DNA of 64,000 nucleotides from positions 1-64,000 of the forward strand of contig JFBG01000011.1 of the NCBI GenBank assembly GCA_000583135.1, read 5' to 3'. The DNA comes from Thioalkalivibrio sp. HK1. Lineage in GTDB: Bacteria > Pseudomonadota > Gammaproteobacteria > HK1. The position numbers were made by a program, and so were the translations under genes. The notes beneath the pieces are model-generated. The model made no database searches. It was not told where the DNA came from and saw nothing but the letters and a program-made list of their open reading frames with translations. Shown here one piece after another: positions 1 through 9,100 of this stretch. Positions within the stretch are counted from its first letter, which is position 1. Each line of letters begins with the position of its first letter.

Positions 1-180
1 TATATCAATGCTGGGGCTGAATTTATCCCCCCCCCCCCCCCCTTTATGCAAGGGATCGGAGGTCTCCAAAGAGACAGGAGCGATGGGAGAGACGGGAATA
101 TCGTTATCCCATCCCAGTTCATTGAATAGCCGTTTGAAATTCCGGCGACGAAGAAGACCGGTCAGTTCGTTTTTGTTCAT
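1..180 (-). CDS. N-terminus of probable Eco57I-like methylase/restriction protein, with poly-G tract (partial)
   Basis: An open frame of 60 codons begins at ATG 180 and runs off the left edge. Its ATG overlaps the helicase stop codon (ATGA, 177-180), so the two genes are probably translationally coupled. The first 25 residues (MNKNELTGLL..., then LFNELGWD) resemble the N-termini of Eco57I-type DNA methylase/restriction proteins that accompany such helicases; this is a family recollection, not a search result. Codons 47-51 are five consecutive GGG within a run of 16 G (27-42), giving five glycines. With 16 G the frame stays open to the edge; with 17 G a TAA follows at once; with 15 G the frame changes. 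The start and open frame are seen directly. The function is inferred. Confidence 0.55.
   Translation of the reverse strand, partial: MNKNELTGLLRRRNFKRLFNELGWDNDIPVSPIAPVSLETSDPLHKGGGGGDKFSPSIDI
27..42. repeat. Homopolymeric tract of 16 C (poly-G on the coding strand)
   Basis: Sixteen consecutive C on the + strand lie inside the coding frame of the partial gene at 1-180. Runs this long are prone to slipped-strand mispairing and are typical contingency switches in phase-variable restriction-modification and surface genes. The tract length may also be miscalled by sequencing. Confidence 0.9.
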
Positions 181-3100
181 GGAAGAAGTCCTATCGAGCA
201 GATGATATGGGGGCGTGTCGGCCCATCACCCTCAGGGATTGCAAGGAGACGGCCTTTTTTCCACATCCCCACTACCGAATCGATGAGCTCCGTATCGGAA
301 GCACCTTGCCGGTTGAGGCGAACCAGCTTGTCTCGGGCAGCCTCCTTGAAAGGATATCGATATACACCCTCGATGACATCGCGCAAGTCGATATCGGAGT
401 GTTCTCCTTTGAAAAGGCCGCTTTGCCATCGGTCTCTATGGATGTTCAGTTTGTTGTAGATTTTATTGCGAATGTTGTTGCTTCCGCCTAGATTTCCGCT
501 CAAATCCATTTGCGCTTGCTGCACATGTTTTACCGCCGTCGCCACCGATTCATGATGATTGGTAGCAGGGGGCAGCCTTCGTTCGCTAGGAAGGCACTGA
601 AGTAAATCCAACACCTTGGATTGAGACTGGGAGATGATATTGCCATCGGCGTCCACTTGGACCAAAAAATGGTGATTGTTATCGGTTCTGATATAGGCCA
701 GAGTGCTCGCTTGCTCCTTTGTTCGCTTGGCGGAATAAGCCACATCGGGCAGCGATTTGATTTGGTTTTCCAAGTCGGGATTGTCTTTGATGGCCTGCTG
801 CCAAATATCATACGCCCTGGTGATGAGGTCGACATCATCGTCGGTCTCTTCTAAAACCGCTTGGTCATTGTAGATTCTTTCCAAATTGATCTCTTTGTCA
901 TCGAAGAATTTCTCATCGGAACCCAAAATCTGCGCGCTTTGATTCAAGCGATTATCCAGTCGGGCGCGTAGACCGATCACTTTTTCTACCCCGTCTTCCG
1001 GCAAGAAACTGTAGCAGAGGATCTCCGTGGCTTTTTGACCGATTCGATCCACCCTACCTGCTCGTTGAATCAATCGAATCGTCGCCCAAGGGAGATCGAA
1101 ATTGACGATGATTCGGCAATCTTGAAGATTTTGCCCCTCGCTGAGAGAGTCGGTGGTAATGAGAATACGGATAGGATTGTCAGCCTTTTCCAATCCATTG
1201 GAGTCGGGGCTGAAATTTTTCACGATGTCGGAGATATGATCGGTCTTGCCGCTGACCATCTTGATTCGATTCGGCTCGTCACCGAGAAGCTCTCGATGGA
1301 GATACTCCGCCGTATCTTTGTATTGAGTGAAGACAAGCAATTTTTCGTTTCGATGTTTGTTCATACAGAGGTTTCGAAGTTCGATCAATTTCCGATCGTT
1401 TCTTGCATTCCATAGACCGATATCGGATATGATCTCTATTAAATTCTTGCAATCTTTTTCCAAGTCATCGGCGATGGATTTATTGAAATATTCGACATTT
1501 ATCCATTGAATTTTTTTATCCGCTTTTTTCAGCATTTCTTCGTAATGGATGGATCCTTTTTTCAGAAAATACTCCAGATCGAAGAAATTTCCGATATCAT
1601 CGTCATTCTTTTCAAGGTCATCGTTTTCTTCGTTTTCGTAGAGGGTGAAAAGATTCCCAATGGGAAGTCGCTGACCTTTCCTCCATGCTGCAAGATAGAT
1701 CGCATTGCGTAGGATATGTCTTTGTATCGAGAGAACGAAGGAGGGTCCGCAGCTCTCCAATCGTTTGAATAGCTGTGACTTGGTGAAACCGATCAAATGT
1801 CTTCCGGCACGGTTAAAATTCTTCGCGATCCTTTTTTCTTGTGCCGTTGCTCTATCCGGAAGCCCCTTTTGGGTAAGATATTCACCGAGACCGTATCGAG
1901 GTAGTTTGAGATTCGCTATGGTATCGACTGTTTTTTCCGAATACAAAGTCGAATACTGATCCTCTTTGTCATTGTCGATAGAAAAATGAAGGCATTGAGA
2001 GATTCTTTTGGGAAAATAGTGTCGTTGTCCGTTTTTGAAGGTAAGATAATGCAAGTTATTTGCAGGATCTTTCTGGGCATAATTCTGCTTGATGTGATTT
2101 CGGGTGCGTCGGATCATGAATACCCGCATCAATTCTCTCCAATCGTCTACGCAATCGCTATGCTCGAATGCGGCCAGAGAGGATACGAGAGTGTTGGTAT
2201 GTTTGACTTTGAAATCCGAGCCGGATTTTTTCAATTCTTGAATATACATACTCGGCTGTATTCCCAAATCCATATCGGAGTTCAAGAACAATCTCAATTG
2301 ACTGCTCATATCCGTGAATTGTTTATTATATGGAGTTGCCGTTATGAGAATGACTCGGCATTCGTTCTGTTCGATATATCTTTTGACCTGTGCATGTCGA
2401 TGAGATTCTCGATTTCTAAGATTATGACTTTCATCGATGATGAGGGTGGGGAATCGCTTCATCTTATCCAGATTTTTCGTTTTTCCCAAAGAAAGCGCTT
2501 TTCCCGAGATTTCGTATTTTTCCAAGTAATCATGCTCCCACATCCCCTTCAAATTCGGGGGGCAAATCACCAGGATATTCCCGCCGTAGTCTTCTTGAAA
2601 TGTTTTGGCGACGGCACTGGCGACAATCGTTTTTCCCAATCCGACGACGTCGCTGATGATGACTCCTCTGCGAGAATACAATTTCTGGACTGCGAGGGTG
2701 ACAGCCTGTATTTGAAATTCGAGCATCTTATTTTGAAATATTTGAGGAATTTTGAAATTTTGCGCCCCATCGATGGCATCTTTCGAGAGCTCGTACGCCG
2801 TTTTAATGTAGATCTCATAAGGATGAATTTTGTTGCCGGCCCAGCTTTTTTCGATGATTTCAGCTAACTGGTCACTGATATCCAAACACCAACGATGGGT
2901 CCATTTGCCTTCAAACCAGTCGGCCAATTTTTTCGTGGCATCGATATCCAATACATCGATATTGAGTTCTCCTTGGTTCACCAATCCGGCCATTGTCAGA
3001 TTACTGCTACCGACATAGCCGACAATCGGGGACATTCGATTGTCGGTATGAGCCAGATAGAGCTTGGCATGCAAGGGATAGGCTCCGAAGAATTTTACCT

Positions 3101-3482
3101 GCAACACCCCCTCACGGAGTTGCATGGCCAGTTTTTTCAACCCCCTCTCATCTCGATCCGTGGGAATACCATAAGTCAATTGTTTGGCGAGATCTCGGGC
3201 GAATTTCTCTTTGTGTTTGGAGGCGATTTTTTGAGTGATTTCTTGGGTGTCGTCGGCGTAATGGCAATGCACGGTGATATCGTCATTCCCCGGCATTCCG
3301 ACGATTAAACGGCATGCCGGCTTGCCGGACTCCCGGGAGATGGACGAGATCGTTCGGGAAATTTTTACCCAGCCGCGCAAGTTGAAGTAGCCGACGCAGA
3401 AATCACCGCGCTTGGCCGTTTGCAGCGTTTCTTTCAGGCTATCGAGCAGTATTTCGCTTTCGTTGTCGTAGATTGTCGGCAC
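177..3482 (-). CDS. PLD-SNF2 family DEAD/DEAH-like helicase (defence or restriction-associated)
   Basis: This 1101-residue protein starts at GTG. An N-terminal phospholipase-D-like domain (about residues 1-220) contains the HKD-type signature HAKLYLA followed by GYVGSSNLT. An SNF2-type ATPase follows at about 250-550, with Walker A DVVGLGKT, the Walker B box DESH, and motif III ITATPYNKQ. The C-terminal helicase domain (about 720-880) ends in QRAGRVDRIGQ. The family pairs DNA translocation with a PLD fold and is found with DNA methylases in restriction-like phage-defence operons. Here the next gene begins inside its stop codon (ATGA), supporting one functional unit. The substrate and whether the PLD domain cuts DNA are unknown. 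Base composition looks lower in GC than in the core genes downstream, consistent with acquisition. Confidence 0.85.
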   Translation of the reverse strand: MPTIYDNESEILLDSLKETLQTAKRGDFCVGYFNLRGWVKISRTISSISRESGKPACRLIVGMPGNDDITVHCHYADDTQEITQKIASKHKEKFARDLAKQLTYGIPTDRDERGLKKLAMQLREGVLQVKFFGAYPLHAKLYLAHTDNRMSPIVGYVGSSNLTMAGLVNQGELNIDVLDIDATKKLADWFEGKWTHRWCLDISDQLAEIIEKSWAGNKIHPYEIYIKTAYELSKDAIDGAQNFKIPQIFQNKMLEFQIQAVTLAVQKLYSRRGVIISDVVGLGKTIVASAVAKTFQEDYGGNILVICPPNLKGMWEHDYLEKYEISGKALSLGKTKNLDKMKRFPTLIIDESHNLRNRESHRHAQVKRYIEQNECRVILITATPYNKQFTDMSSQLRLFLNSDMDLGIQPSMYIQELKKSGSDFKVKHTNTLVSSLAAFEHSDCVDDWRELMRVFMIRRTRNHIKQNYAQKDPANNLHYLTFKNGQRHYFPKRISQCLHFSIDNDKEDQYSTLYSEKTVDTIANLKLPRYGLGEYLTQKGLPDRATAQEKRIAKNFNRAGRHLIGFTKSQLFKRLESCGPSFVLSIQRHILRNAIYLAAWRKGQRLPIGNLFTLYENEENDDLEKNDDDIGNFFDLEYFLKKGSIHYEEMLKKADKKIQWINVEYFNKSIADDLEKDCKNLIEIISDIGLWNARNDRKLIELRNLCMNKHRNEKLLVFTQYKDTAEYLHRELLGDEPNRIKMVSGKTDHISDIVKNFSPDSNGLEKADNPIRILITTDSLSEGQNLQDCRIIVNFDLPWATIRLIQRAGRVDRIGQKATEILCYSFLPEDGVEKVIGLRARLDNRLNQSAQILGSDEKFFDDKEINLERIYNDQAVLEETDDDVDLITRAYDIWQQAIKDNPDLENQIKSLPDVAYSAKRTKEQASTLAYIRTDNNHHFLVQVDADGNIISQSQSKVLDLLQCLPSERRLPPATNHHESVATAVKHVQQAQMDLSGNLGGSNNIRNKIYNKLNIHRDRWQSGLFKGEHSDIDLRDVIEGVYRYPFKEAARDKLVRLNRQGASDTELIDSVVGMWKKGRLLAIPEGDGPTRPHIICSIGLLP

Positions 3483-3727
3483 GGTACATGTTCTCGAAGG
3501 AAGATGGTATCGGCGGTGTCAATTGCTTGCCGGTCCTTCCATTATCCCTCGTTTGGTGGTAAGTGGTAGCCCTCGTCGGGGGGTCGGATAGCGAAGGTCT
3601 CTCTCCTCGAAGGTAGAGCGATGGGGGCTTCTCAATCCGTTTTCATCCGATTTCTCTTCTTCCTTCGTAGGCCATATCCCGTTAGGCTATGTGGCATATC
3701 CATCCGTTTTCGGCAAGGGAAAAGACC

Positions 3728-4180
3728 ATGTTCGCAGACCGACTGAAACTCGCTCGAAAGCGAGCCGGGCTTTCGGTGTCGGCTTTGGCCGGAGGCATCG
3801 GGGTCGGGAGCACTTCGAAGATCATCGAGGATTACGAGCGCGGGCGAGGGCTGCCCTCCACCTCGGTTTTATCGAGGCTTTGCGATGCACTGGATGTATC
3901 GATGGGATTTTTGCTGGGTCGAAGGGTTCTCGCAGTCAGGGATATCAAGTGGCGCCAAGAATCCGGCGTATCGGTCAAGGAGCGTGCTCGCGCCGAGGTG
4001 CTGGTTATCGAGCGGGTGGAAAAGTACTCGGAGATCGAGAGCATTCTCGATCTTCGGCCGATTAGGTGTCCCTTTGTCGGATTGCGCGTGAATATGCCGG
4101 TCGATGAGCGAGAGATCGAAAGGGTTGCCTCGAGACTACCGATCAATGGGGGTTGGGAATCGATCCGATTCTCAGCATGA
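3728..4180 (+). CDS. XRE-family HTH half of a frameshifted XRE-ImmA/IrrE protein
   Basis: A 150-residue product starts at ATG 3728 after a purine-rich stretch. Residues 1-65 form a Cro/C1-type helix-turn-helix (RLKLARKRAGLSVSALA..., then a recognition helix and DYERGRGLPSTS). The rest (KERARAEVLVIERVEKYSEIE) matches the linker seen in single-chain XRE-ImmA proteins. The last eight or so residues look out of frame. At 4136-4141 the homology continues in the -1 frame as DQWGLGIDP, which joins the metallopeptidase half. The gene is therefore most simply read as one roughly 360-residue XRE-ImmA gene broken by a 1-nt change, or as two overlapping genes. Such proteins regulate toxins or mobile-element genes. 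Confidence 0.75.
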   Translation: MFADRLKLARKRAGLSVSALAGGIGVGSTSKIIEDYERGRGLPSTSVLSRLCDALDVSMGFLLGRRVLAVRDIKWRQESGVSVKERARAEVLVIERVEKYSEIESILDLRPIRCPFVGLRVNMPVDEREIERVASRLPINGGWESIRFSA

Positions 4181-4794
4181 CTGCATTATTGGAAGAAAGG
4201 GGTTTGGTGGTCATTCAAGGCGATCTGCCCAAGCCTGTCGAGTGCCTGACCTGTCGGGTCGAGTGCGAAGGGCGAGAGCCGGTCGAGGTCATCGTGGTGT
4301 CTCGAAGTGGGGATATCGAGCGGCGGCGTTTTGGTTTGGCGCACGAGATCGCGCATCGAGTGCTTGTCGATACCGCTATTGCAGGTCGGCAGCACGAGTC
4401 TTCGATGAACCGCTTTGCCGGTGCTTTTTTGATTCAGCCGGAGCACCTGATGGGAAGTGTCGGCAAAGGTCGAAGCGCGATGACATCGAGCGAGATATTC
4501 CGCCTGAAAAAAGGCTACGGGGTACCGGCAGCGGCCATGTTGATGCGATTGGGGCAGGTCGGTATCTTGCCGCAGGGGGTTGTGGCCAAGGCTTTCAAGA
4601 CCTTTGCCCGCAGCTGGATGAAGGAAGAGCCCGAGCCGATGGAGCACTTGGAGGGTTTTGCGGCTTTCGAGCAACCTCGGTGTTTTGAGAGATTGGTTTG
4701 GCAGGCGCTGGGAGAGCGCCTGATCATTCCGCTGCGGGCGGCACGGCTGCTGGGCATCCCCTTGAAGGAGGTCGAGACCATGCTCGAAGGGTGA
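4153..4794 (+). CDS. ImmA/IrrE metallopeptidase half (COG2856-like), overlapping the HTH gene
   Basis: The longest reading uses TTG 4153 and gives 213 residues. The zinc-metallopeptidase motif HEIAH is clear in RRFGLAHEIAHRVL, followed by NRFAGAFLIQPEHL and EIFRLKKGYGVPAAAML, all typical of ImmA/IrrE proteins. The frame is open upstream of the TTG and reads DQWGLG, which is conserved sequence in the fused family, so TTG 4153 is unlikely to be the ancestral start. It overlaps the HTH half by 28 nt in a different frame. If not a sequencing error, the protein is expressed separately, by frameshifting, or not at all. In known cases the peptidase cleaves or inactivates a cognate repressor. Confidence 0.7.
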   Translation: MGIDPILSMTALLEERGLVVIQGDLPKPVECLTCRVECEGREPVEVIVVSRSGDIERRRFGLAHEIAHRVLVDTAIAGRQHESSMNRFAGAFLIQPEHLMGSVGKGRSAMTSSEIFRLKKGYGVPAAAMLMRLGQVGILPQGVVAKAFKTFARSWMKEEPEPMEHLEGFAAFEQPRCFERLVWQALGERLIIPLRAARLLGIPLKEVETMLEG

Positions 4795-4835
4795 TCGACT
4801 CGTCGATGAGCCTTAGCTATTCGAAGGGTTCTCGA

Positions 4836-5126
4836 TCATGGTGGAAGAGACCCGACCCCGATCGCGCTTTTAGAGCTTATGATAGGGTTTGGTATCGTGA
4901 TGGTTCCCTTGAGTGAATCGGGGTCGCTCTCGCTGATGGCGATTCGCATATCGATGCGGAGCTGATCCATCTTGAGGTTCAGTTCATCCATCCTAAGGAT
5001 CAACTCGTCGAATCTGGGATTGACGAGTTGCTCGAAGGCTTTGGTGACGGCCTGTTCGACGATGTCCACGATGAATTGACGAGCCTGCTCCGTCTCCATG
5101 TTCATCGTATTCTTTTTATCGCTCAT
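4836..5126 (-). CDS. Short coiled-coil protein, decayed paralogue of the upstream gene
   Basis: A 96-residue product starts at ATG 5126, behind the same leader (GGAGAGTCAGCG) as its neighbour at 5167-5580, so the duplication includes the ribosome-binding site. The N-terminus (EQARQFIVDIVEQAVTKAFEQ) and the coiled-coil core match the neighbour, but only about two heptads remain where the neighbour has six or more. After SLKGTI the sequence loses the neighbour's hydrophobic C-terminal segment. Aligning the DNA shows a frame change near the end that replaces the membrane anchor with GVGSLPP. Probably a decaying copy; function unknown. Confidence 0.6.
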   Translation of the reverse strand: MSDKKNTMNMETEQARQFIVDIVEQAVTKAFEQLVNPRFDELILRMDELNLKMDQLRIDMRIAISESDPDSLKGTITIPNPIISSKSAIGVGSLPP

Positions 5127-5166
5127 CGCTGACTCTCCCCGGTCGTTCCTCTCATGGAAGGATCGG

Positions 5167-5580
5167 TTATTTGAGGATCGAGACGATGATGGCGGAGACT
5201 CCGATTGCGATCGCGCTTCCAAAGCCGGTGATAAGGCCGGATATGGCGATGGTTCCTTTCAGTCGAGCGGTGTTGCTCTCGCTGATGGCGATTCGCATAT
5301 CGGTGCGGAGCTCCTCCATCTTACTGTTCTGCTCCTCCAGCCGAGTGCCTTGCTCCTCCATCCTACGGCTTTGCTCCTTCATGCTGATACCCTGTTCCTC
5401 CAATCTGATGCCTTGCTCCTCCATCTTACGGTCTTGCTCCTGCATCTTAAGATTCTGCTCGTCGAACTTGGGAATGACGACCTGTTCCAAAGCCTTGGTA
5501 ACGGCCTGCTCGACGGCGACCGTGAAGAATTGGCGGGCTTGATCGGTATCCATGTTCACTCCGTTTTTCTCGTTGTCCAT
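5167..5580 (-). CDS. Coiled-coil protein with C-terminal transmembrane anchor and heptad repeats
   Basis: A 137-residue protein starts at ATG 5580 behind AAGGAGAGTCAGCG. Residues 8-40 are a conserved helical head (QARQFFTVAVEQAVTKALEQ). About 45-93 are near-perfect seven-residue repeats of the type EEQxxxM/L, encoded by 21-bp DNA repeats (about 5325-5460). The end (about 108-137) is one hydrophobic segment rich in Gly, Ala and Ile. The layout resembles small bacterial coiled-coil membrane proteins of the DUF1640 type, but I cannot assign a family. The tandem neighbour at 4836-5126 is a shortened copy. Its position beside defence genes suggests, but does not show, an accessory role. Confidence 0.65.
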   Translation of the reverse strand: MDNEKNGVNMDTDQARQFFTVAVEQAVTKALEQVVIPKFDEQNLKMQEQDRKMEEQGIRLEEQGISMKEQSRRMEEQGTRLEEQNSKMEELRTDMRIAISESNTARLKGTIAISGLITGFGSAIAIGVSAIIVSILK

Positions 5581-5582
5581 CG

Positions 5583-6140
5583 CTGACTCTCCTTGTGAAT
5601 CTCGCCGGCGGTTATCGAAATCAAGCGCACCCTCTTCGGTAAGAGGGGCGCACTTGGAGAATACTACTATTTCTTGGACTTCGCCTATCCCGTTTAGTTC
5701 TCGTCAAGGCGAAGTTTTTTCTCTTTTTTCGGATATTCGGTGACTTGAAAAAGCAAAGGGCACGGCCCCGAAGCCGACGAAGACAGGCGAAGACAATGAG
5801 CGGCGAGCGATTGTCATCCTCTTCGGGCACTTGAATAGCTGCGGCGAGATAGCGAGATCCGGGGCCGGAGTCGGATTTCGGGTGGATGAGGCGAGTCATT
5901 GCGAGGGAAAAGTCGATGCCTTGATGTACCATTGTCGGTTTGATCCGACGGTCGATGGTGTGGTGATCACGGTCGCGAGTCGAATAGCTGTTGTAACGAG
6001 ATGACAATTCAGATGGCAATTCGAGCGACAGACCGAATATCGTCGCTCATCCGTCGTCACTCATCGTTCCTTTGTCGTGTCGAACCCTCCCATCGGTGCC
6101 TTGAACGGGCGTCTTTTTTACAAGGTTTTCGGATATCGCT
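5583..6140. other. Gap without a convincing gene; possible interspersed-repeat remnant
   Basis: About 560 bp lie between the coiled-coil gene and smc. A minus-strand frame at 5621-6019 is open, but its product is Arg/Ser-rich and has no recognisable domain. It contains a stretch (LAAAIQVPEEDD, then ACLRRLRGRALCFF) of a kind I associate with spurious translations of interspersed repeats. A small inverted repeat GACAAT...ATTGTC sits at 5792-5815. The smc promoter should lie near the right end; I see no clear consensus. Confidence 0.4.
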
Positions 6141-9100
6141 ATGCGGCTGCGTAAGATTCGGCTTGCGGGATTCAAATCCTTCGTGGATCCCACGACCATC
6201 GAGTTTCCCGGTGCCGTTGCCGGGGTTGTCGGCCCCAACGGGGGAGGCAAATCCAATATCATCGATGCGGTGCGTTGGGTGATGGGCGAGATCTCCGCTC
6301 GTCACCTTCGTGGCGCCACCATGTCCGATGTCGTTTTCAACGGCTCCAATACCCGAAAGCCGGTCAGCGCCGCCAGTGTCGAGCTCGTTTTCGATAACAG
6401 CGAGGGTCGCGCCGGTAGCCGTTTCGCCGACTACAACGAGATCGCGGTGCGCCGTCAGGTCAGCCGCGACGGCCAGTCCACTTATTGGCTCAACGGTACC
6501 CGTTGCCGCCGACGGGATGTGATGGATATCTTCCATGGCACCGGCTTGGGGCCGCGCAGCTACGCGATCATCGAGCAAGGGATGATCTCGCGGTTGATCG
6601 AGGCCAAGCCGGACGAGATGCGCGATTTTCTCGAGGATGCGGCCGGGATATCGAAGTACAAAGAGCGGCGGCGCGAGACGGAAAATCGAATGCAGCATAC
6701 CGTCGAGAATCTCGAGCGTCTCAACGATTTGCGCGAGGAGATCGATCGGCAGCTGGCCCATCTAGCGCGGCAAGCGACGCAAGCGGCGAAGTTCCGCGAG
6801 TTGAAAGCCGAGCAGCGCAGGCTCGAAAGCGAACACTTGGCTTTGCAATGGCAGGGATTGGATCGAGAGGCCGCTCTCCAATCCCGGCGCGTCGAGCAGC
6901 AGCAATCCCGCGTGGATGCGTCGCTCGCCGAGCAGCGCAAGTCGGAGAGCGAACTGGAACGCTCGCGCGCCGCCGGCGAGGAGGCGACGGAAGCGGGCAA
7001 TCGTTGCTATCGCGAACTGATCGACGCCCAGGGGAGCGTGGCCCGCAGCGAGGAGTCCATCGCCTCCATGCGCCGCCGCAAGGAGGATTTGACCGAGACC
7101 TTGGCCCAAGAGGATGAGCGTTATCGAGCGATCACGGAGCGTATCGGGAACGAGCGGGCCGAGCGCGAGTCCTTGATTGCCCAGCTTGCTGTCGATGAAC
7201 CCGCGCTCGAGGAGTTGCATGCCTTGGCGGCGGCGGAGCGCACGAAGTTGGAGGCGCTCGAACAGGAAGCCCAATCCTTGCAATCGGAGCTCGATCGTCT
7301 CACCGAGCGCGAGCGCGAGCCCGCTCGCAGTGCGCATGCGGAGCAGGCGGGGATCGCTCATCTCGAATCGGGGATCGAGGAGATGCGCTCGCGGCAAGGG
7401 ACGCTGGAAGCCGAGCGCGAGGGAATCGATGTCGACACCCCGGCGCGGGAAGTGGAACCACTGCGCGAACGGATCGGCGAGATGGAGCGGGCGCTGGCCG
7501 AAGGAGAGGAGCATCAATCGGCGCTCGGAAAGAAGGTGCGTCGTTTGCGCGAGGATGCCGAATCGCTCGCCAAGGCGTTGCACGATACTCGGGCGACCCT
7601 CGCAGCGCTTAGGGCGCGTGCCGCCTCCCTCGCTGCCTTGCAGCAGCAAGCGCTCGGGATCGGAACGGGGGCGGCCACCGGCTGGCTCGAGGATGCGGGC
7701 TTTGCCCAAGCGGCGCGTTTGGCGCAGGCGATCAAAGTGGATGCGGGCTGGGAGCATGCGGTGGAAACGGTGCTCGGCGCTCGCCTGCAAGCGGTATTGA
7801 CGCAAGGGGTGGAGGACTTGGCGGCCCAAGTCTCGAAGTTGGAGCAAGGCACCTTTACCGCGATCGACGCTGCGCGCAAGGACGATCCGCAGGATTCGAA
7901 AAATCCGCAGCCTTTGGATCGACCGGAGCTGAGATCGAAGGTCGATAGCGATTGGCCGATCTCCGATCTCTTTTTCGGGGTCCACTGCGTCGACGGGATC
8001 GACGAGGCGATCAAGGCGAGACCGCATCTGGGTTCGGGTCAGAGCGTCATCACCCCCGAGGGAACGTGGATCGGCCCGGCGTGGTTGCATGTGAGTCGGG
8101 GCGGGGAGGTCGAGGGCTACGGGGTTTTGGAGCGGGAGAAGGCGCTGCTCGCTTTGGAAGAGGAGATCGCGCAAGCCGAGGCGGGCGAGAGCGATTCGAA
8201 GCGGCGGGCTCGCGATAACGAAGAGGAATTGCGGGCCGCCGAGGAGGAGTACTCTACCGGCCAGCGGGCGCTCAACGAAGAGCATCGTCGTTATGCCGCT
8301 TTGCGCTCGGATCTCGCCACGCGCATCGCCGAGGCCGAACAGGCCAAGGCGCATCGTCTGCGTCTCGATGGCGAGATCGACAATCTCGCCGCGCGCATCG
8401 ATCTCTCGCACGAGCGTCTTTCGAAATCCCGCGAGCAGTACGAACATTCGGCAAAGGAGCAGTCGCGGCTCTTGGCCGAGCGCTTGCAGTGCGAGGAGCG
8501 ATGGCGGGTGCGCAGCGCCGATCTCGAGGCCCTGCGTGAACGTTGGCAGGGCCTGCGCGACGAGGCCTATACCTTGGGGCTACGGATCGAGGGGATGCGC
8601 TCGCGCCAGGTCGCGGCGCAAGATGCCCAAGTCCGCGATATTTCGCAGTTGGACGAGATCGAGGAGCGCCGGCGTTCGATCGGGGTATCCATCGAGGCTC
8701 TCGGCCCTCCGCTCGACGAGGCCTTGCAAAATCTCGAGCGAGAGCTCGCTCGGCGCAGCGAGTTGGAAGCGTCGATGCGTAATAAGCGCAGCGAAGTGGA
8801 AAGGCTCGAAGAAGCGGTGCGTCGGGCGGACGAGGAGCGGCAGCGAAAGATCGCGCAGGTCGAGAACGAGCGGCAGGTCTTGGAGCGTTTTCGAATCGAG
8901 AGCCAGGAATCCTTGGTGTTGCGGGCATCGATCGAAAAACGTCTGGCGGATGCCGACGAAGCGATCGAGACGCTGTTGGAGCGGATGGGGTCGGAGGCGA
9001 CGGCGGATGCTTGGGCGGAAAAAATCAAGTCGGTGGAAAGGCGTATCCAGCGCTTGGGGGCGATCAATCTGGCGGCGATCGAAGAGCGCGAACGGCATGC

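Noticed and set aside
1986..2867. Plus-strand open frame antisense to the helicase
   Set aside because: No start context, no recognisable domain, and the opposite strand carries clear helicase motifs.
5621..6019. Protein-coding gene in the gap before smc
   Set aside because: Biased Arg/Ser-rich product, no ribosome-binding site, no family; described as a gap with a possible repeat instead.
6762..8447. Long minus-strand open frame inside smc
   Set aside because: Arg/Leu-rich shadow of the SMC coiled coil with no domain; codon periodicity belongs to the + strand gene.
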